NCBI RefSeq assembly: GCF_018860975.1
Contig: NZ_JAHKQI010000008.1
Location: forward strand, 659,635 to 723,634
Direction: 5' to 3'
Source of the DNA: Lentibacter algarum
Lineage (GTDB): Bacteria; Pseudomonadota; Alphaproteobacteria; Rhodobacterales; Rhodobacteraceae
DNA: 64,000 bases
A program made the translations under genes and the position numbers. Below, piece after piece: positions 17,453 to 25,395 of the stretch. Under the pieces are notes generated by a model. It was not told where the DNA came from. It saw nothing but the letters and a program-made list of their open reading frames with translations, and made no database searches. Numbering within the stretch: the stretch's first letter is position 1; each line of letters opens with the position of its first letter.

Positions 17453-19312
17453 ATGCTCAAGATACAAAACATATCCTACTCGGTCGCAGGCCGCACGTTG
17501 ATCGAAGACGCTTCGGTCACCATTCCCACGGGCCACAAGGTTGGCATCGTGGGTCGCAACGGCACCGGCAAGACCACGCTGTTCAAGATCATTCGTGGCG
17601 AACTCAACCTCGACATGGGTGACTTTTCGCTGCCTTCGCGCGCCCGCATCGGCGGTGTTGCGCAGGAGGTTCCCGGCAACGAAGTCTCGCTGATCGACAC
17701 TGTTCTGGCGGCCGATACCGAGCGTGCATCCTTGCTGGCCGAGGCCGAGATCGCAACCGATCCGACACGGATTGCCGACATCCAAACCCGCCTTGCTGAC
17801 ATCGACGCCTGGTCAGCCGAAGGGCGCGCAAGTTCGATCCTGCGCGGCCTTGGCTTTACCGCCGATGAACAAAAGCAGCCCTGCTCTGCCTTCTCCGGTG
17901 GCTGGCGCATGCGCGTGGCTTTGGCTGGCGTGCTGTTCTCACAGCCCGACTTGTTGTTGCTCGACGAGCCGACAAACTACCTTGATCTTGAAGGCGCGCT
18001 CTGGCTTGAGGCTTACCTCGTCAAATATCCGCACACAGTCCTTATCGTCAGCCACGACCGTGGGCTCTTGAACCGTGCTGTCGGTGCAATCTTGCACTTG
18101 GAAGACAAGAAGCTCACGCTCTATCAAGGCAACTATGACCGCTTTGCCGAAACACGCGCAGCGCGTCTGGCTGTGGCCGATTCTGAAAATCGCAAAATCG
18201 AAGCACGCAAGGCACACCTGCAAAAGTTCGTTGATCGCTTTCGCGCCAAGGCCTCGAAGGCTGTTCAGGCGCAGTCACGTATCAAGGCCATCGCCAAGCT
18301 CAAGCCGATCACCACGCCACAAGAAGCCGCTCTCAAGCGCTTCACCTTCCCGTCACCGGAAGAGCTGTCTCCGCCGATCATTCATGTTGAAAACGGCTCG
18401 GTTGGCTATGATGGGAAAGCGATCCTGAGCAAACTTGATCTGCGCATTGACCAAGACGACCGCATCGCACTTTTGGGCCGCAATGGTGAGGGTAAGTCTA
18501 CGCTCTCCAAGCTGCTGTCAGGGCGGCTTGAGCTGATGGGCGGAACGATGACCACCTCGTCAAAACTGCGGGTCGGCTTCTTTGCCCAACATCAGGTTGA
18601 CGAGTTGTTTGTTGACGAAACGCCCGTCGATCATATCCGCCGCGTGCGCCCAGGCGAAACACCCGCGCGGCACAGGGCTCGCCTTGGCGGTTTTGGCATC
18701 GGTTCCGAACAGGCCGACACGCTTGTTGGTGCTTTGTCAGGCGGGCAGAAGGCACGTCTTTCACTGATGCTGGCAACCATAGATGCGCCGCATCTTTTGA
18801 TCCTCGATGAACCGACCAACCACCTCGATATCGAAAGCCGTGAAGGCCTTGTTGAAGCTCTCACAGCCTACACAGGCGCGGTTATTCTGGTCAGCCACGA
18901 CATGCACTTGCTTTCATTGGTTGCTGACAGGCTTTGGCTGGTCAAAGACGGCGGCGTTAGCAACTATGACGATGACTTGGAAAGCTATCGCAAGGTCCTT
19001 CTCGCCCCAACCGAAAAGCCTGCCAGCAAACCCAAAAAGGAAAAACCCAAGCCCAAACGCGCCAGCCGCGATCAACTCCTCGCGCTCAAAGCTGAAGTGC
19101 GCAAATGCGAAGAGCGCATTGCCAAGCTTGACGAGTTTCGCATGAAGCTCGACAAACTCCTCGCCGACCCTGCCCTCTATGACGAGCGCCGTGCCGAGCT
19201 CCCCAGTCTGCAAAAGAAAGACGCCGAGATCAAACAGGCCTATACCCGCGCCGAAGAGATGTGGGAAAAGGCTCTAAGCAAACTCGAGAAGGCAGAAGGC
19301 AAAGCGGCATGA
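17453..19312 (+). CDS. ABC-F family ATPase
   Basis: 619 residues with two ATP-binding domains and no membrane helix, the plan of ABC-F translation factors. Domain 1: Walker A GRNGTGKTT, signature SGGWRMRV, Walker B LLLDEPTNYLD. Domain 2: GRNGEGKST, LSGGQKARL, LILDEPTNHLD. Between them is the ABC-F linker (YQGNYDRFAETRAAR and a Lys-rich helix pair). The C-terminus (~525-619) is a Lys/Glu-rich coiled coil like that of Uup. Members bind the ribosomal E site; exact assignment (Uup, EttA or other) is uncertain, but the C-terminal coiled coil favours Uup/YheS-like. Its stop overlaps the marC start (ATGA). Confidence 0.92.
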   Translation: MLKIQNISYSVAGRTLIEDASVTIPTGHKVGIVGRNGTGKTTLFKIIRGELNLDMGDFSLPSRARIGGVAQEVPGNEVSLIDTVLAADTERASLLAEAEIATDPTRIADIQTRLADIDAWSAEGRASSILRGLGFTADEQKQPCSAFSGGWRMRVALAGVLFSQPDLLLLDEPTNYLDLEGALWLEAYLVKYPHTVLIVSHDRGLLNRAVGAILHLEDKKLTLYQGNYDRFAETRAARLAVADSENRKIEARKAHLQKFVDRFRAKASKAVQAQSRIKAIAKLKPITTPQEAALKRFTFPSPEELSPPIIHVENGSVGYDGKAILSKLDLRIDQDDRIALLGRNGEGKSTLSKLLSGRLELMGGTMTTSSKLRVGFFAQHQVDELFVDETPVDHIRRVRPGETPARHRARLGGFGIGSEQADTLVGALSGGQKARLSLMLATIDAPHLLILDEPTNHLDIESREGLVEALTAYTGAVILVSHDMHLLSLVADRLWLVKDGGVSNYDDDLESYRKVLLAPTEKPASKPKKEKPKPKRASRDQLLALKAEVRKCEERIAKLDEFRMKLDKLLADPALYDERRAELPSLQKKDAEIKQAYTRAEEMWEKALSKLEKAEGKAA

Positions 19313-19938
19313 TCGAACTGAGCTTCATCATCACGGCCTTCACCACGCTGTTTGTGGTAATTGACCCGATCGCCCTCACCCCGATTTTTGCGACCATGAC
19401 TCAAGGCATTGAAACCAAACACCGTGGCAAAATGGCTCTGCGTGCCTGTCTGGTGTCGTTTGGCATTCTCGCGGTCTTTGCGGTGGCTGGCGAAGCCGTC
19501 ATGCATTTCATCGGAATCTCGATGCCGGCCTTTCGCGTTGCGGGCGGCATTTTGCTGTTTCTCACGGCCCTCGACATGCTGTTTGAGCGCCGCACCAAAC
19601 GCCGCGAAGATCAAGCCGACGACGAAACCTTCGCCGACGATCACGACCCCTCGGTGTTCCCCCTCGCCGTGCCGCTTTTGGCCGGCCCCGGCGCGATTGC
19701 AACCGTGATCTTGCTTGCCGGGCAAGCCCCTGGCGTGACAGGAACTGCGATGGTCATCGGGATGGTCGCCATTGTGTTGCTCACGGTGTATCTGTCGCTG
19801 CTGGCCTCTAGCCTGTTTGAGCGCGCGCTCGGCAAGACAGGCATCAATGTCGCCACACGCCTGCTGGGCATGTTGCTCGCAGCTCTCGCCGTGCAATTCG
19901 TGCTCGACGGATTGCGTGCCTTTGGCTTTGCCAGCTAA
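19309..19938 (+). CDS. MarC family membrane protein
   Basis: 209 residues with six predicted membrane helices. MarC hallmarks: FVVIDPIALTPIFATMT near the N-terminus (~16-32) and FPLAVPLLAGPGAIATVILL in the middle (~118-137). The family is conserved; its transport role is unproven despite the historical link to multiple antibiotic resistance. The start ATG overlaps the ABC-F stop by four bases, so this is translationally coupled with the upstream gene. An unusual charged loop (RRTKRREDQADDETFADDHD) sits between helices 3 and 4. Confidence 0.93.
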   Translation: MIELSFIITAFTTLFVVIDPIALTPIFATMTQGIETKHRGKMALRACLVSFGILAVFAVAGEAVMHFIGISMPAFRVAGGILLFLTALDMLFERRTKRREDQADDETFADDHDPSVFPLAVPLLAGPGAIATVILLAGQAPGVTGTAMVIGMVAIVLLTVYLSLLASSLFERALGKTGINVATRLLGMLLAALAVQFVLDGLRAFGFAS

Positions 19939-19973
19939 GACCCTATATAGAGGCTTGAGAAGGAGTTCCTCAC

Positions 19974-20549
19974 ATGGGTGATCCCGCCAGCCTCGTCTAT
20001 ATCCTGCTGCTCTTGGGGGTGATCGGCTCATGGGTGTTTGTGCAAAACCGCCAATCGCTCGGGCAAGTCGCGCAGCAGGCGCTGATCTGGGCACTGATCT
20101 TTGTCGCCGCCATCGCCGTTGTTGGCCTTTGGGATGACATAAAACAAACGGTCGTGCCGCAACAGTCGGTCATGGCAGGCGAAGGGCGCATCGAGATACC
20201 TCAAGACAGCGACGGGCATTACTATTTGAAGGCGATGGTGAACGGCGCGGAAGTGACGTTCCTCGTTGATACCGGCGCAAGCTCGATTGCGCTTAACCAG
20301 TCAGACGCGAGAAAAGCCGGTATTGATATGAGCAGCCTCGCCTACCTTGGCACCGCCCAAACCGCCAATGGCGAAACCCGTATCGCCTTTGTGCGACTGA
20401 AATCACTTAGCATTGGCGACATTCAAGACAGCAACGTGCGCGCTTGGGTCAATGAAGGCGCGCTTGATCAATCCTTGCTCGGGATGAGCTATCTACAGCG
20501 CTTCTCCAAAGTGTCGTTTGAAAACGGCACCTTAATCTTGAGCCGCTAA
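19974..20549 (+). CDS. Retropepsin-like aspartic protease, membrane-anchored (TIGR02281 type)
   Basis: 191 residues. Two hydrophobic segments in the first ~55 anchor it to the membrane. The soluble part holds a single-domain aspartic protease with catalytic motif LVDTGASSIAL (~97-107) and a second glycine/hydrophobic element (LLGMSYLQRFSKV) typical of the clan AA retropepsin-like family found in Roseobacters. It probably acts as a homodimer facing the periplasm. Substrate unknown. Start at ATG 19974 after GAAGGAG. Followed after 16 bases by trmD, so co-transcription is likely. Confidence 0.87.
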   Translation: MGDPASLVYILLLLGVIGSWVFVQNRQSLGQVAQQALIWALIFVAAIAVVGLWDDIKQTVVPQQSVMAGEGRIEIPQDSDGHYYLKAMVNGAEVTFLVDTGASSIALNQSDARKAGIDMSSLAYLGTAQTANGETRIAFVRLKSLSIGDIQDSNVRAWVNEGALDQSLLGMSYLQRFSKVSFENGTLILSR

Positions 20550-20565
20550 CCCTTCTGAGGACGTT

Positions 20566-21357
20566 ATGTCAGACACACCCCGCTCCCACGGCCGCAAGGC
20601 GATCACCACATCTTTCAAACCTCGCGAGCTGATGAGCGACGAGCGCCTCGCTGGTGTTTGGACAGCGCAGGTGATCACGCTTTTCCCCGACGCTTTTCCC
20701 GGTGTGCTCGGGCAATCCCTGACTGGAAAAGCACTTAAGGACGGCCTCTGGCAGCTTGAAACCATCGACCTACGCCCCTTTGGCATCGGCAAACACCGCA
20801 ATGTAGACGACACACCAGCCGGCGGCGGTGCAGGCATGGTGCTGCGCGCTGATGTCGTTGCACCCGCCATCGAGCAGGCACGCAAAACCGCGCAGGCCAA
20901 ACTGCCGCTGATCTACCTCAGCCCACGCGGCAAACCGTTTACGCAGGCTATGGCCAAAAGCCTCGCCGCCGGGCCGGGCGTGACCCTGCTCTGCGGTCGC
21001 TTTGAAGGCGTCGACCAGCGGGTGCTGGATCACTATGAGATTGTTGAAGTTTCTATGGGTGACTATGTACTCACAGGTGGCGAGATCCCTGCACAAGCGA
21101 TGCTTGATGCCTCGGTGCGGCTGCTTCCCGGTGTGCTAGGCAACGCCGATAGCGCGGTTGAGGAAAGCCACTCAAACGGCCTGTTAGAGCATCCGCAGTA
21201 CACCAAACCCGCTGAGTGGGAAGGCCACGAGACGCCGGAAGTGCTTATGTCAGGCCACCACGGTAACATTGCCAAATGGCGACGTGCCGAGAGCGAAAAG
21301 CTCACCCAAGAGCGGCGGCCGGATATGTGGGCTGCTTTTGATCCCAAAAAGGCTTGA
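20566..21357 (+). CDS. trmD: tRNA (guanine-N1)-methyltransferase TrmD
   Basis: 263 residues. It methylates G37 next to the anticodon using S-adenosylmethionine. Visible family signatures: QVITLFPDAFPGVLGQSLTGKAL, NVDDTPAGGGAGMVLRADVV, LLCGRFEGVDQRVLDHY and the trefoil-knot segment SMGDYVLTGGEIPAQAMLDA. The N-terminus is ~25 residues longer than E. coli TrmD. An internal ATG (20632) just before LAGVWTAQVIT could be the real start, but ATG 20566 has a GAGGA ribosome site. rplS lies downstream, as in many bacteria, but rpsP and rimM are not upstream in this window. Confidence 0.95.
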   Translation: MSDTPRSHGRKAITTSFKPRELMSDERLAGVWTAQVITLFPDAFPGVLGQSLTGKALKDGLWQLETIDLRPFGIGKHRNVDDTPAGGGAGMVLRADVVAPAIEQARKTAQAKLPLIYLSPRGKPFTQAMAKSLAAGPGVTLLCGRFEGVDQRVLDHYEIVEVSMGDYVLTGGEIPAQAMLDASVRLLPGVLGNADSAVEESHSNGLLEHPQYTKPAEWEGHETPEVLMSGHHGNIAKWRRAESEKLTQERRPDMWAAFDPKKA

Positions 21358-21490
21358 TCTAACACCCCAACCCCCCTAAACAACGCAAGTTCGGAATCAC
21401 TTTTGTGGCTCGGGGCCTTTGTGCTATGCGCTTTCTTCGTCGCCTCGGCAGCACAGATCATACGACAAGCAATGTCGGCCTACCCTCCTG

Positions 21491-21508
21491 CGGGCGCCTC
21501 GCCGCCCG
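21491..21508 (+). promoter_or_regulatory. Hairpin in the rplS leader
   Basis: CGGGCG (21491-21496) and CGCCCG (21503-21508) around a 6-base loop, in the 223-base gap between trmD and rplS. It could be part of a ribosomal-protein leader structure or only chance GC pairing. A 42-codon basic frame (21425-21553) overlaps it and lacks a ribosome site. Confidence 0.3.
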
Positions 21509-21580
21509 AAAGAAGACAAGGAGCTATGGGACGCGTCAAAACTTCGTGGGATAAACCGCGAGCATTATTAGGAGCGCATC

Positions 21581-21958
21581 ATGAACCTGATCGCAGAACT
21601 TGAAGCCGAGCAAATCGCTCAGCTGGGGCATAATCTCCCCGATTTCAAAGCCGGAGACACCATTCGTGTTGGCTTTAAAGTAACCGAAGGCACACGCACA
21701 CGTGTTCAGAACTACGAAGGCGTTTGCATCGCGCGCAAAAACGGTAAGGGCATCGACGGCTCGTTCACCGTGCGCAAAATCAGCTTCGGTGAAGGTGTTG
21801 AGCGCGTATTCCCGCTCCACTCGACAAACATCGACGCCATCACAGTGGTTCGCCGCGGCCGCGTTCGTCGCGCCAAGCTTTACTACCTGCGCGCACGTCG
21901 CGGCAAATCTGCACGTATCGCAGAAGTCACCAACTACAAGCCACGCGCAGAAGCGTAA
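21581..21958 (+). CDS. rplS: 50S ribosomal protein L19
   Basis: 125 residues, normal length. L19 lies at the 30S-50S interface. Signatures: [32 protein letters not shown] and the C-terminal [23 protein letters not shown]. Start at ATG 21581 with AGGAGCG upstream. Separated from trmD by a 223-base gap, which suggests its own promoter or leader regulation. rpmE follows after 14 bases. Confidence 0.98.
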   Translation: MNLIAELEAEQIAQLGHNLPDFKAGDTIRVGFKVTEGTRTRVQNYEGVCIARKNGKGIDGSFTVRKISFGEGVERVFPLHSTNIDAITVVRRGRVRRAKLYYLRARRGKSARIAEVTNYKPRAEA

Positions 21959-21972
21959 GCGGGAGAAACACC

Positions 21973-22194
21973 ATGAAAAAAGATATTCACCCCGACTATC
22001 ACTTCATCGAAGTCAAAATGACCGATGGCACAGTTTTGAACATGCGCTCGACATGGGGCAAAGAAGGCGACCAGATGGCGCTGGACATTGACCCGACAGC
22101 TCACCCTGCATGGACAGGCGGCAACTCGCGCCTGCTCGACGCTGGCGGCCGTGTTTCGAAGTTCAAAAAGAAATACGAAGGCCTTGGCTTCTAA
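21973..22194 (+). CDS. rpmE: 50S ribosomal protein L31
   Basis: 73 residues, the form usual in alphaproteobacteria. [12 protein letters not shown] at the start and a WGKEGD...HPAWTGG middle are diagnostic. There is no cysteine in the protein, so this is the zinc-free (C-minus) type. Co-transcribed with rplS. A rho-independent terminator follows at 22220-22250. Confidence 0.98.
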   Translation: MKKDIHPDYHFIEVKMTDGTVLNMRSTWGKEGDQMALDIDPTAHPAWTGGNSRLLDAGGRVSKFKKKYEGLGF

Positions 22195-22219
22195 TCAGCT
22201 TAGCTTTCTTGCACCTAAG

Positions 22220-22250
22220 AACGCCGTTCCACTCTCGGGGCGGCGTTTTT
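22220..22250 (+). terminator. Rho-independent terminator after rpmE
   Basis: AACGCCG (22220-22226) pairs with CGGCGTT (22241-22247) around a 14-base loop, and the stem runs into TTTTT (to 22250). It ends the rplS-rpmE unit. Confidence 0.85.
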
Positions 22251-22287
22251 CGTTGCGGCAACTCAAACGGCATCGCAGACTAACAAC

Positions 22288-22722
22288 ATGAGATCACTGC
22301 TTACACTCGCGGTCTTTATGACACTCGCCCTCCCTGCTGCTGCGCAGTCTGTAAGATTTGGCGACAACCAAAGCGAATGGGCCCGCGACGGCGAATGCGA
22401 TGATCGCCGCTTTACTGGCTACAATATGGCAACAGAGCTTGACCAAGACGACACGCTCCATGACGCCGCCGATTGCCGCAAGGCTTTTCAGCAAGGGCAA
22501 ATCACTCTGATTGACCCAGCAGCCGCCAAAGCCGCCACGGTATGCACGAAGATTGACTTCGGCCGCAATCGTGGGGAATGGGCGAATGACAGCGAGTGCG
22601 ACGACTACCGTTTTGATGGCGAGGGCATGGCAACAGTTATCCGCGTCGAAGAGATCAAAACCGACGCAAATGACTGCCGCGCGCTATGTGGCGCAGGGAT
22701 GATCTACCTTCGGCAGCCATGA
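22288..22722 (+). CDS. Secreted protein with two EWA-GECDD repeats, unknown function
   Basis: 144 residues. Signal peptide ~1-20 (LLTLAVFMTLALPAAAQ). The mature protein consists of two tandem copies of a ~50-residue unit: SVRFGDNQSEWARDGECDD RF-GYNMA (from ~21) and IDFGRNRGEWANDSECDD RF-GEGMA (from ~88), each followed by an acidic helix and a single DCR motif. Two conserved Cys per unit could form one disulfide per repeat. I recognise the unit as recurrent in Proteobacteria but know no function. The acidic D/E clusters may bind cations. Probably periplasmic and monocistronic. Confidence 0.75.
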   Translation: MRSLLTLAVFMTLALPAAAQSVRFGDNQSEWARDGECDDRRFTGYNMATELDQDDTLHDAADCRKAFQQGQITLIDPAAAKAATVCTKIDFGRNRGEWANDSECDDYRFDGEGMATVIRVEEIKTDANDCRALCGAGMIYLRQP

Positions 22723-23344
22723 ACCGGTTTTGTCAGGGCCTAGAACGCGGGCGGTCTTCGGCCAATTAGAATCACTTTTGTGAGCCATTCAACGTTGGCT
22801 TGAAGAGATATCAGCGTCTTTATCCCGAAATTTTTCACCAAATAGTAAATTTTTTTAGCATTTGTTTAGCCCACGGTAATCGAGCCTATGCCTCTTCGCC
22901 GTTTTGCACTGCTGACAATAAGGCGCTATCCCGCAAAATCTTTCTGAAACAATCGACTACCCATAAATGGCGAGTGCTGTGCCAGTTGTGAAATTCGCAA
23001 GATTTGCGTTGGATTGCGGTACACAACCAATGCGGGCAAGTGATCAAACAACATGTCAAACAATCAGGGGTTGTTTGATATCTACAAGGAACCTTGCTAC
23101 CCACTTAACCGTAGTAAATTTATGTAATTAGTATTCGGGCCATATTTTGAGCGCCCGTTGTTTTTACCATTTCATTTTTCAGGGGCATTTCTGCCCACAC
23201 AGCACAGCAGCGGAAGACTGCGAATTTTGTGCCACTTCGCGGTGACAACAGTCGCAGCACATCGAGTTAAGGAGCAGTAACACGCGTCGGCGGTGGGAAG
23301 CGTTGGCGTTTAGAAAATGAACAAATCTATTTCTGGGGAAAAAC
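22723..23344. other. 620-base AT-rich gap upstream of the exopolysaccharide genes
   Basis: No convincing gene: the only open frames are short, lack ribosome sites and have no family resemblance. It does contain GAATCACTTTTGTG at 22769-22782 (also upstream of rplS) and three TCAAACAA half-sites at 23044-23078. The low GC and the size suggest a long regulatory region for the sugar transferase gene, or the remains of transferred DNA. Confidence 0.6.
23043..23079. promoter_or_regulatory. Three TCAAACAA half-sites (candidate operator)
   Basis: TCAAACAA at 23044-23051 and 23056-23063 (12-base step) and its reverse complement TTGTTTGA at 23071-23078. The outer pair makes a perfect 10+10 inverted repeat (ATCAAACAAC ... 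GTTGTTTGAT). It lies ~265 bases before the sugar transferase start, in a non-coding region, and looks like a site for a dimeric regulator. Confidence 0.5.
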
Positions 23345-24043
23345 ATGATTTATTCTGACAAATTTGGAAAAGACTACGAAATCACTGACTCGCTCTTTGT
23401 GAAGTGTCAGCCATCAGTGTGGAAAAGCTTTAGTTCTGATGCTTATTCCAAATACTTGAAACGGATATTTGATGTCGTTTTGACATTGCTTATGATCTTG
23501 CCTGCTTTGATCATCATCGTGCCGTTTGCCTTGCTCATCTCACTGGATGGGCATTCGCCCTTCTATGTCCAACGGCGGTTAGGCAAAGGTGGACGTGTCT
23601 TCGCAATGATTAAGCTGCGTAGCATGTGTGCCAATGCCGAGAACCGGCTTCAAAACTACCTGAACTCCGATCCGGAGCGGCAGAGCGAATGGGAGAAATC
23701 GCAAAAACTACGCGATGATCCTCGTATTACCCTGATCGGGAACTTCATTCGGCGCACGTCTATCGACGAGTTGCCGCAATTGTTCAATGTGCTCGCCGGG
23801 CATATGTCACTCGTTGGGCCACGTCCAATGATGGAGGAGCAGCGCTCACTGTATGGCGCCGGAGAATATTTCCTGATGCGTCCGGGAATTACCGGCTCAT
23901 GGCAGGTTTCCGAGCGCAACGACGTTGACTTCGCCGAGCGTGCTCGCTTTGACACGTCATACTATCAGCGTATCTCGTTCTGGCATGACGTGGTTCTTTT
24001 GCTCAAAACAGCAAAAGTCGTCGTTGCTGCACGCGGAAGATAG
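23345..24043 (+). CDS. Sugar transferase (undecaprenyl-phosphate hexose-1-phosphate transferase, ExoY-like)
   Basis: 232 residues. One membrane hairpin near ~45-70 (VVLTLLMILPALIIIVPFALLIS) precedes the cytosolic catalytic domain. Bac_transf signatures: PFYVQRRLGKGGRVFAMIKLRSM, RRTSIDELPQLFNVLAGHMSLVGPRP and RPGITGSWQVSERN. Such enzymes start exopolysaccharide synthesis by putting a sugar phosphate on the lipid carrier at the inner membrane. Start at ATG 23345 after GGGGAAAAA. Upstream lies a long AT-rich regulatory-looking gap; downstream a Wzz-like gene, so this is the core of a small capsule/EPS locus. Confidence 0.92.
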   Translation: MIYSDKFGKDYEITDSLFVKCQPSVWKSFSSDAYSKYLKRIFDVVLTLLMILPALIIIVPFALLISLDGHSPFYVQRRLGKGGRVFAMIKLRSMCANAENRLQNYLNSDPERQSEWEKSQKLRDDPRITLIGNFIRRTSIDELPQLFNVLAGHMSLVGPRPMMEEQRSLYGAGEYFLMRPGITGSWQVSERNDVDFAERARFDTSYYQRISFWHDVVLLLKTAKVVVAARGR

Positions 24044-24115
24044 TCACTTCGACTTAACCCAAATGGATCAAAGCCCAACCAGGTTCTGATCTCCCTCTCG
24101 GTATGGAGGTAACAT

Positions 24116-25381
24116 ATGAATAGCTTTGTTGATTTCGGCTTGGCCCTTCGTGAACGTGCTCTGCAAGTTCTTGCGATCCTCGCGTTCGGAACTCTGATAA
24201 CTGTAACCTATGTTTCGCAGCTGCCAAAAGAGTATACGGCTTTTGTGCAAATATCGGTCGAAGCCAATTTGTCGCCCGCAGGCAGCGCATCCGAGACCAG
24301 CCAGCAAAGGGCTTTGCGGCACCAAAAATCCGTTGAAAGCAAAGTTTTTTCACGTGCGTTTCTGGAGCAGGTCATAGCCGAACTGTCAGATGAGAAAAAA
24401 CTGGCGACCGCGGAAACGCGCAGCGCGCTTAGCGTCAAAACCCTGCGCGAGCAACTCACCATACTGCCGCTTGGTGGTGCTCGTGAAGCGTGGCAACCGC
24501 AAGCAGTTCCAGTTGGCCTCGTCGTTTCCGTGACACTGCCAGATCCCGATCTTGCCGTGTATGTCGCAAACCGTATCGCCACAGCGTTCTTGTCATTTGA
24601 CAAGAAAATCCGGCTTGATCGCGCGGAAGCACAGTTGCGGTTTTTCAATCAGGGGGCTGACAAGGTCGGCGAGCAATTGGCGGCGATCGAATCTGAGATT
24701 GGCAAGTTCAAAGTCGAGCACGCAATGGAACTACCCTCGGCGATCTCGGCGCTAAGAGACCGGATTGTTGAACTGGATGCCGACGTTACCTTGCTTGATC
24801 GTAGGAAAGCTTCGCTCGAAGCCAATAGCGAAAGCGCGAGCCGCGTGCGTGAACTCCAACAAGCAAATCAACTGCGAGATATTCTCGCTGAACGCAATTT
24901 GCTGATCAGCCGCAGAACCGAAATCTATGAACAACTGCGCAGTATTCCGAGCAACGAAAAACATCTCAACGCCCTGAGCCGCAAACGTGACCAGCTTGCA
25001 TCCCAAGTCGCTGCCGCGTTCCAACGCACGGCAGAGGCCAATTTGAATGTAGACATGGCCCAGTCAGAATGGCTTGCGTCAATGTCGATCAGTGAACTGT
25101 CGCAACAGCCACGCGTAAACCATGTTGAGGGCCGTAACAAAAAATATGGGCTGGGCTTTGTCCTAACATTCGGTCTGGCTGCGCTCTATGTTTTCTTGTT
25201 GGAGATCCGGCGACCAACCGTGCGCACGTCTTCGCAACTTGAACGCGCGATGGGTATTACCCCTCTTGTTGCGATAAGCCATGTGCCCTCGTCCTCGGAG
25301 GCCATAGCAACAAAGCTGACATGGATTTCGTTCTTTGCGCTGGTTGCCCTCGTCGGTTACGGCTCATTCATGTTCCTGTAA
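24116..25381 (+). CDS. Wzz/GumC-like polysaccharide chain-length protein
   Basis: 421 residues with a membrane helix near the N-terminus (~16-35) and one near residue ~345, followed by a third at the extreme C-terminus (WISFFALVALVGYGSFMFL). The periplasmic part is a long coiled coil (~165-310, many Glu/Arg/Leu heptads such as AIESEIGKFKVEHAM). This is the plan of Wzz and of the N-terminal half of ExoP/GumC. It lacks the C-terminal kinase domain; a separate kinase-like gene lies just downstream on the opposite strand. Role: control of polymer length and export. Ribosome site GGAGG before ATG 24116. Confidence 0.82.
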   Translation: MNSFVDFGLALRERALQVLAILAFGTLITVTYVSQLPKEYTAFVQISVEANLSPAGSASETSQQRALRHQKSVESKVFSRAFLEQVIAELSDEKKLATAETRSALSVKTLREQLTILPLGGAREAWQPQAVPVGLVVSVTLPDPDLAVYVANRIATAFLSFDKKIRLDRAEAQLRFFNQGADKVGEQLAAIESEIGKFKVEHAMELPSAISALRDRIVELDADVTLLDRRKASLEANSESASRVRELQQANQLRDILAERNLLISRRTEIYEQLRSIPSNEKHLNALSRKRDQLASQVAAAFQRTAEANLNVDMAQSEWLASMSISELSQQPRVNHVEGRNKKYGLGFVLTFGLAALYVFLLEIRRPTVRTSSQLERAMGITPLVAISHVPSSSEAIATKLTWISFFALVALVGYGSFMFL

Positions 25382-25395
25382 CCGTTTGAAGTTTC

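Noticed and set aside
22800-22991. 63-codon frame in the AT-rich gap before the sugar transferase
   Set aside because: No ribosome site, no recognisable family and composition like non-coding DNA around it.
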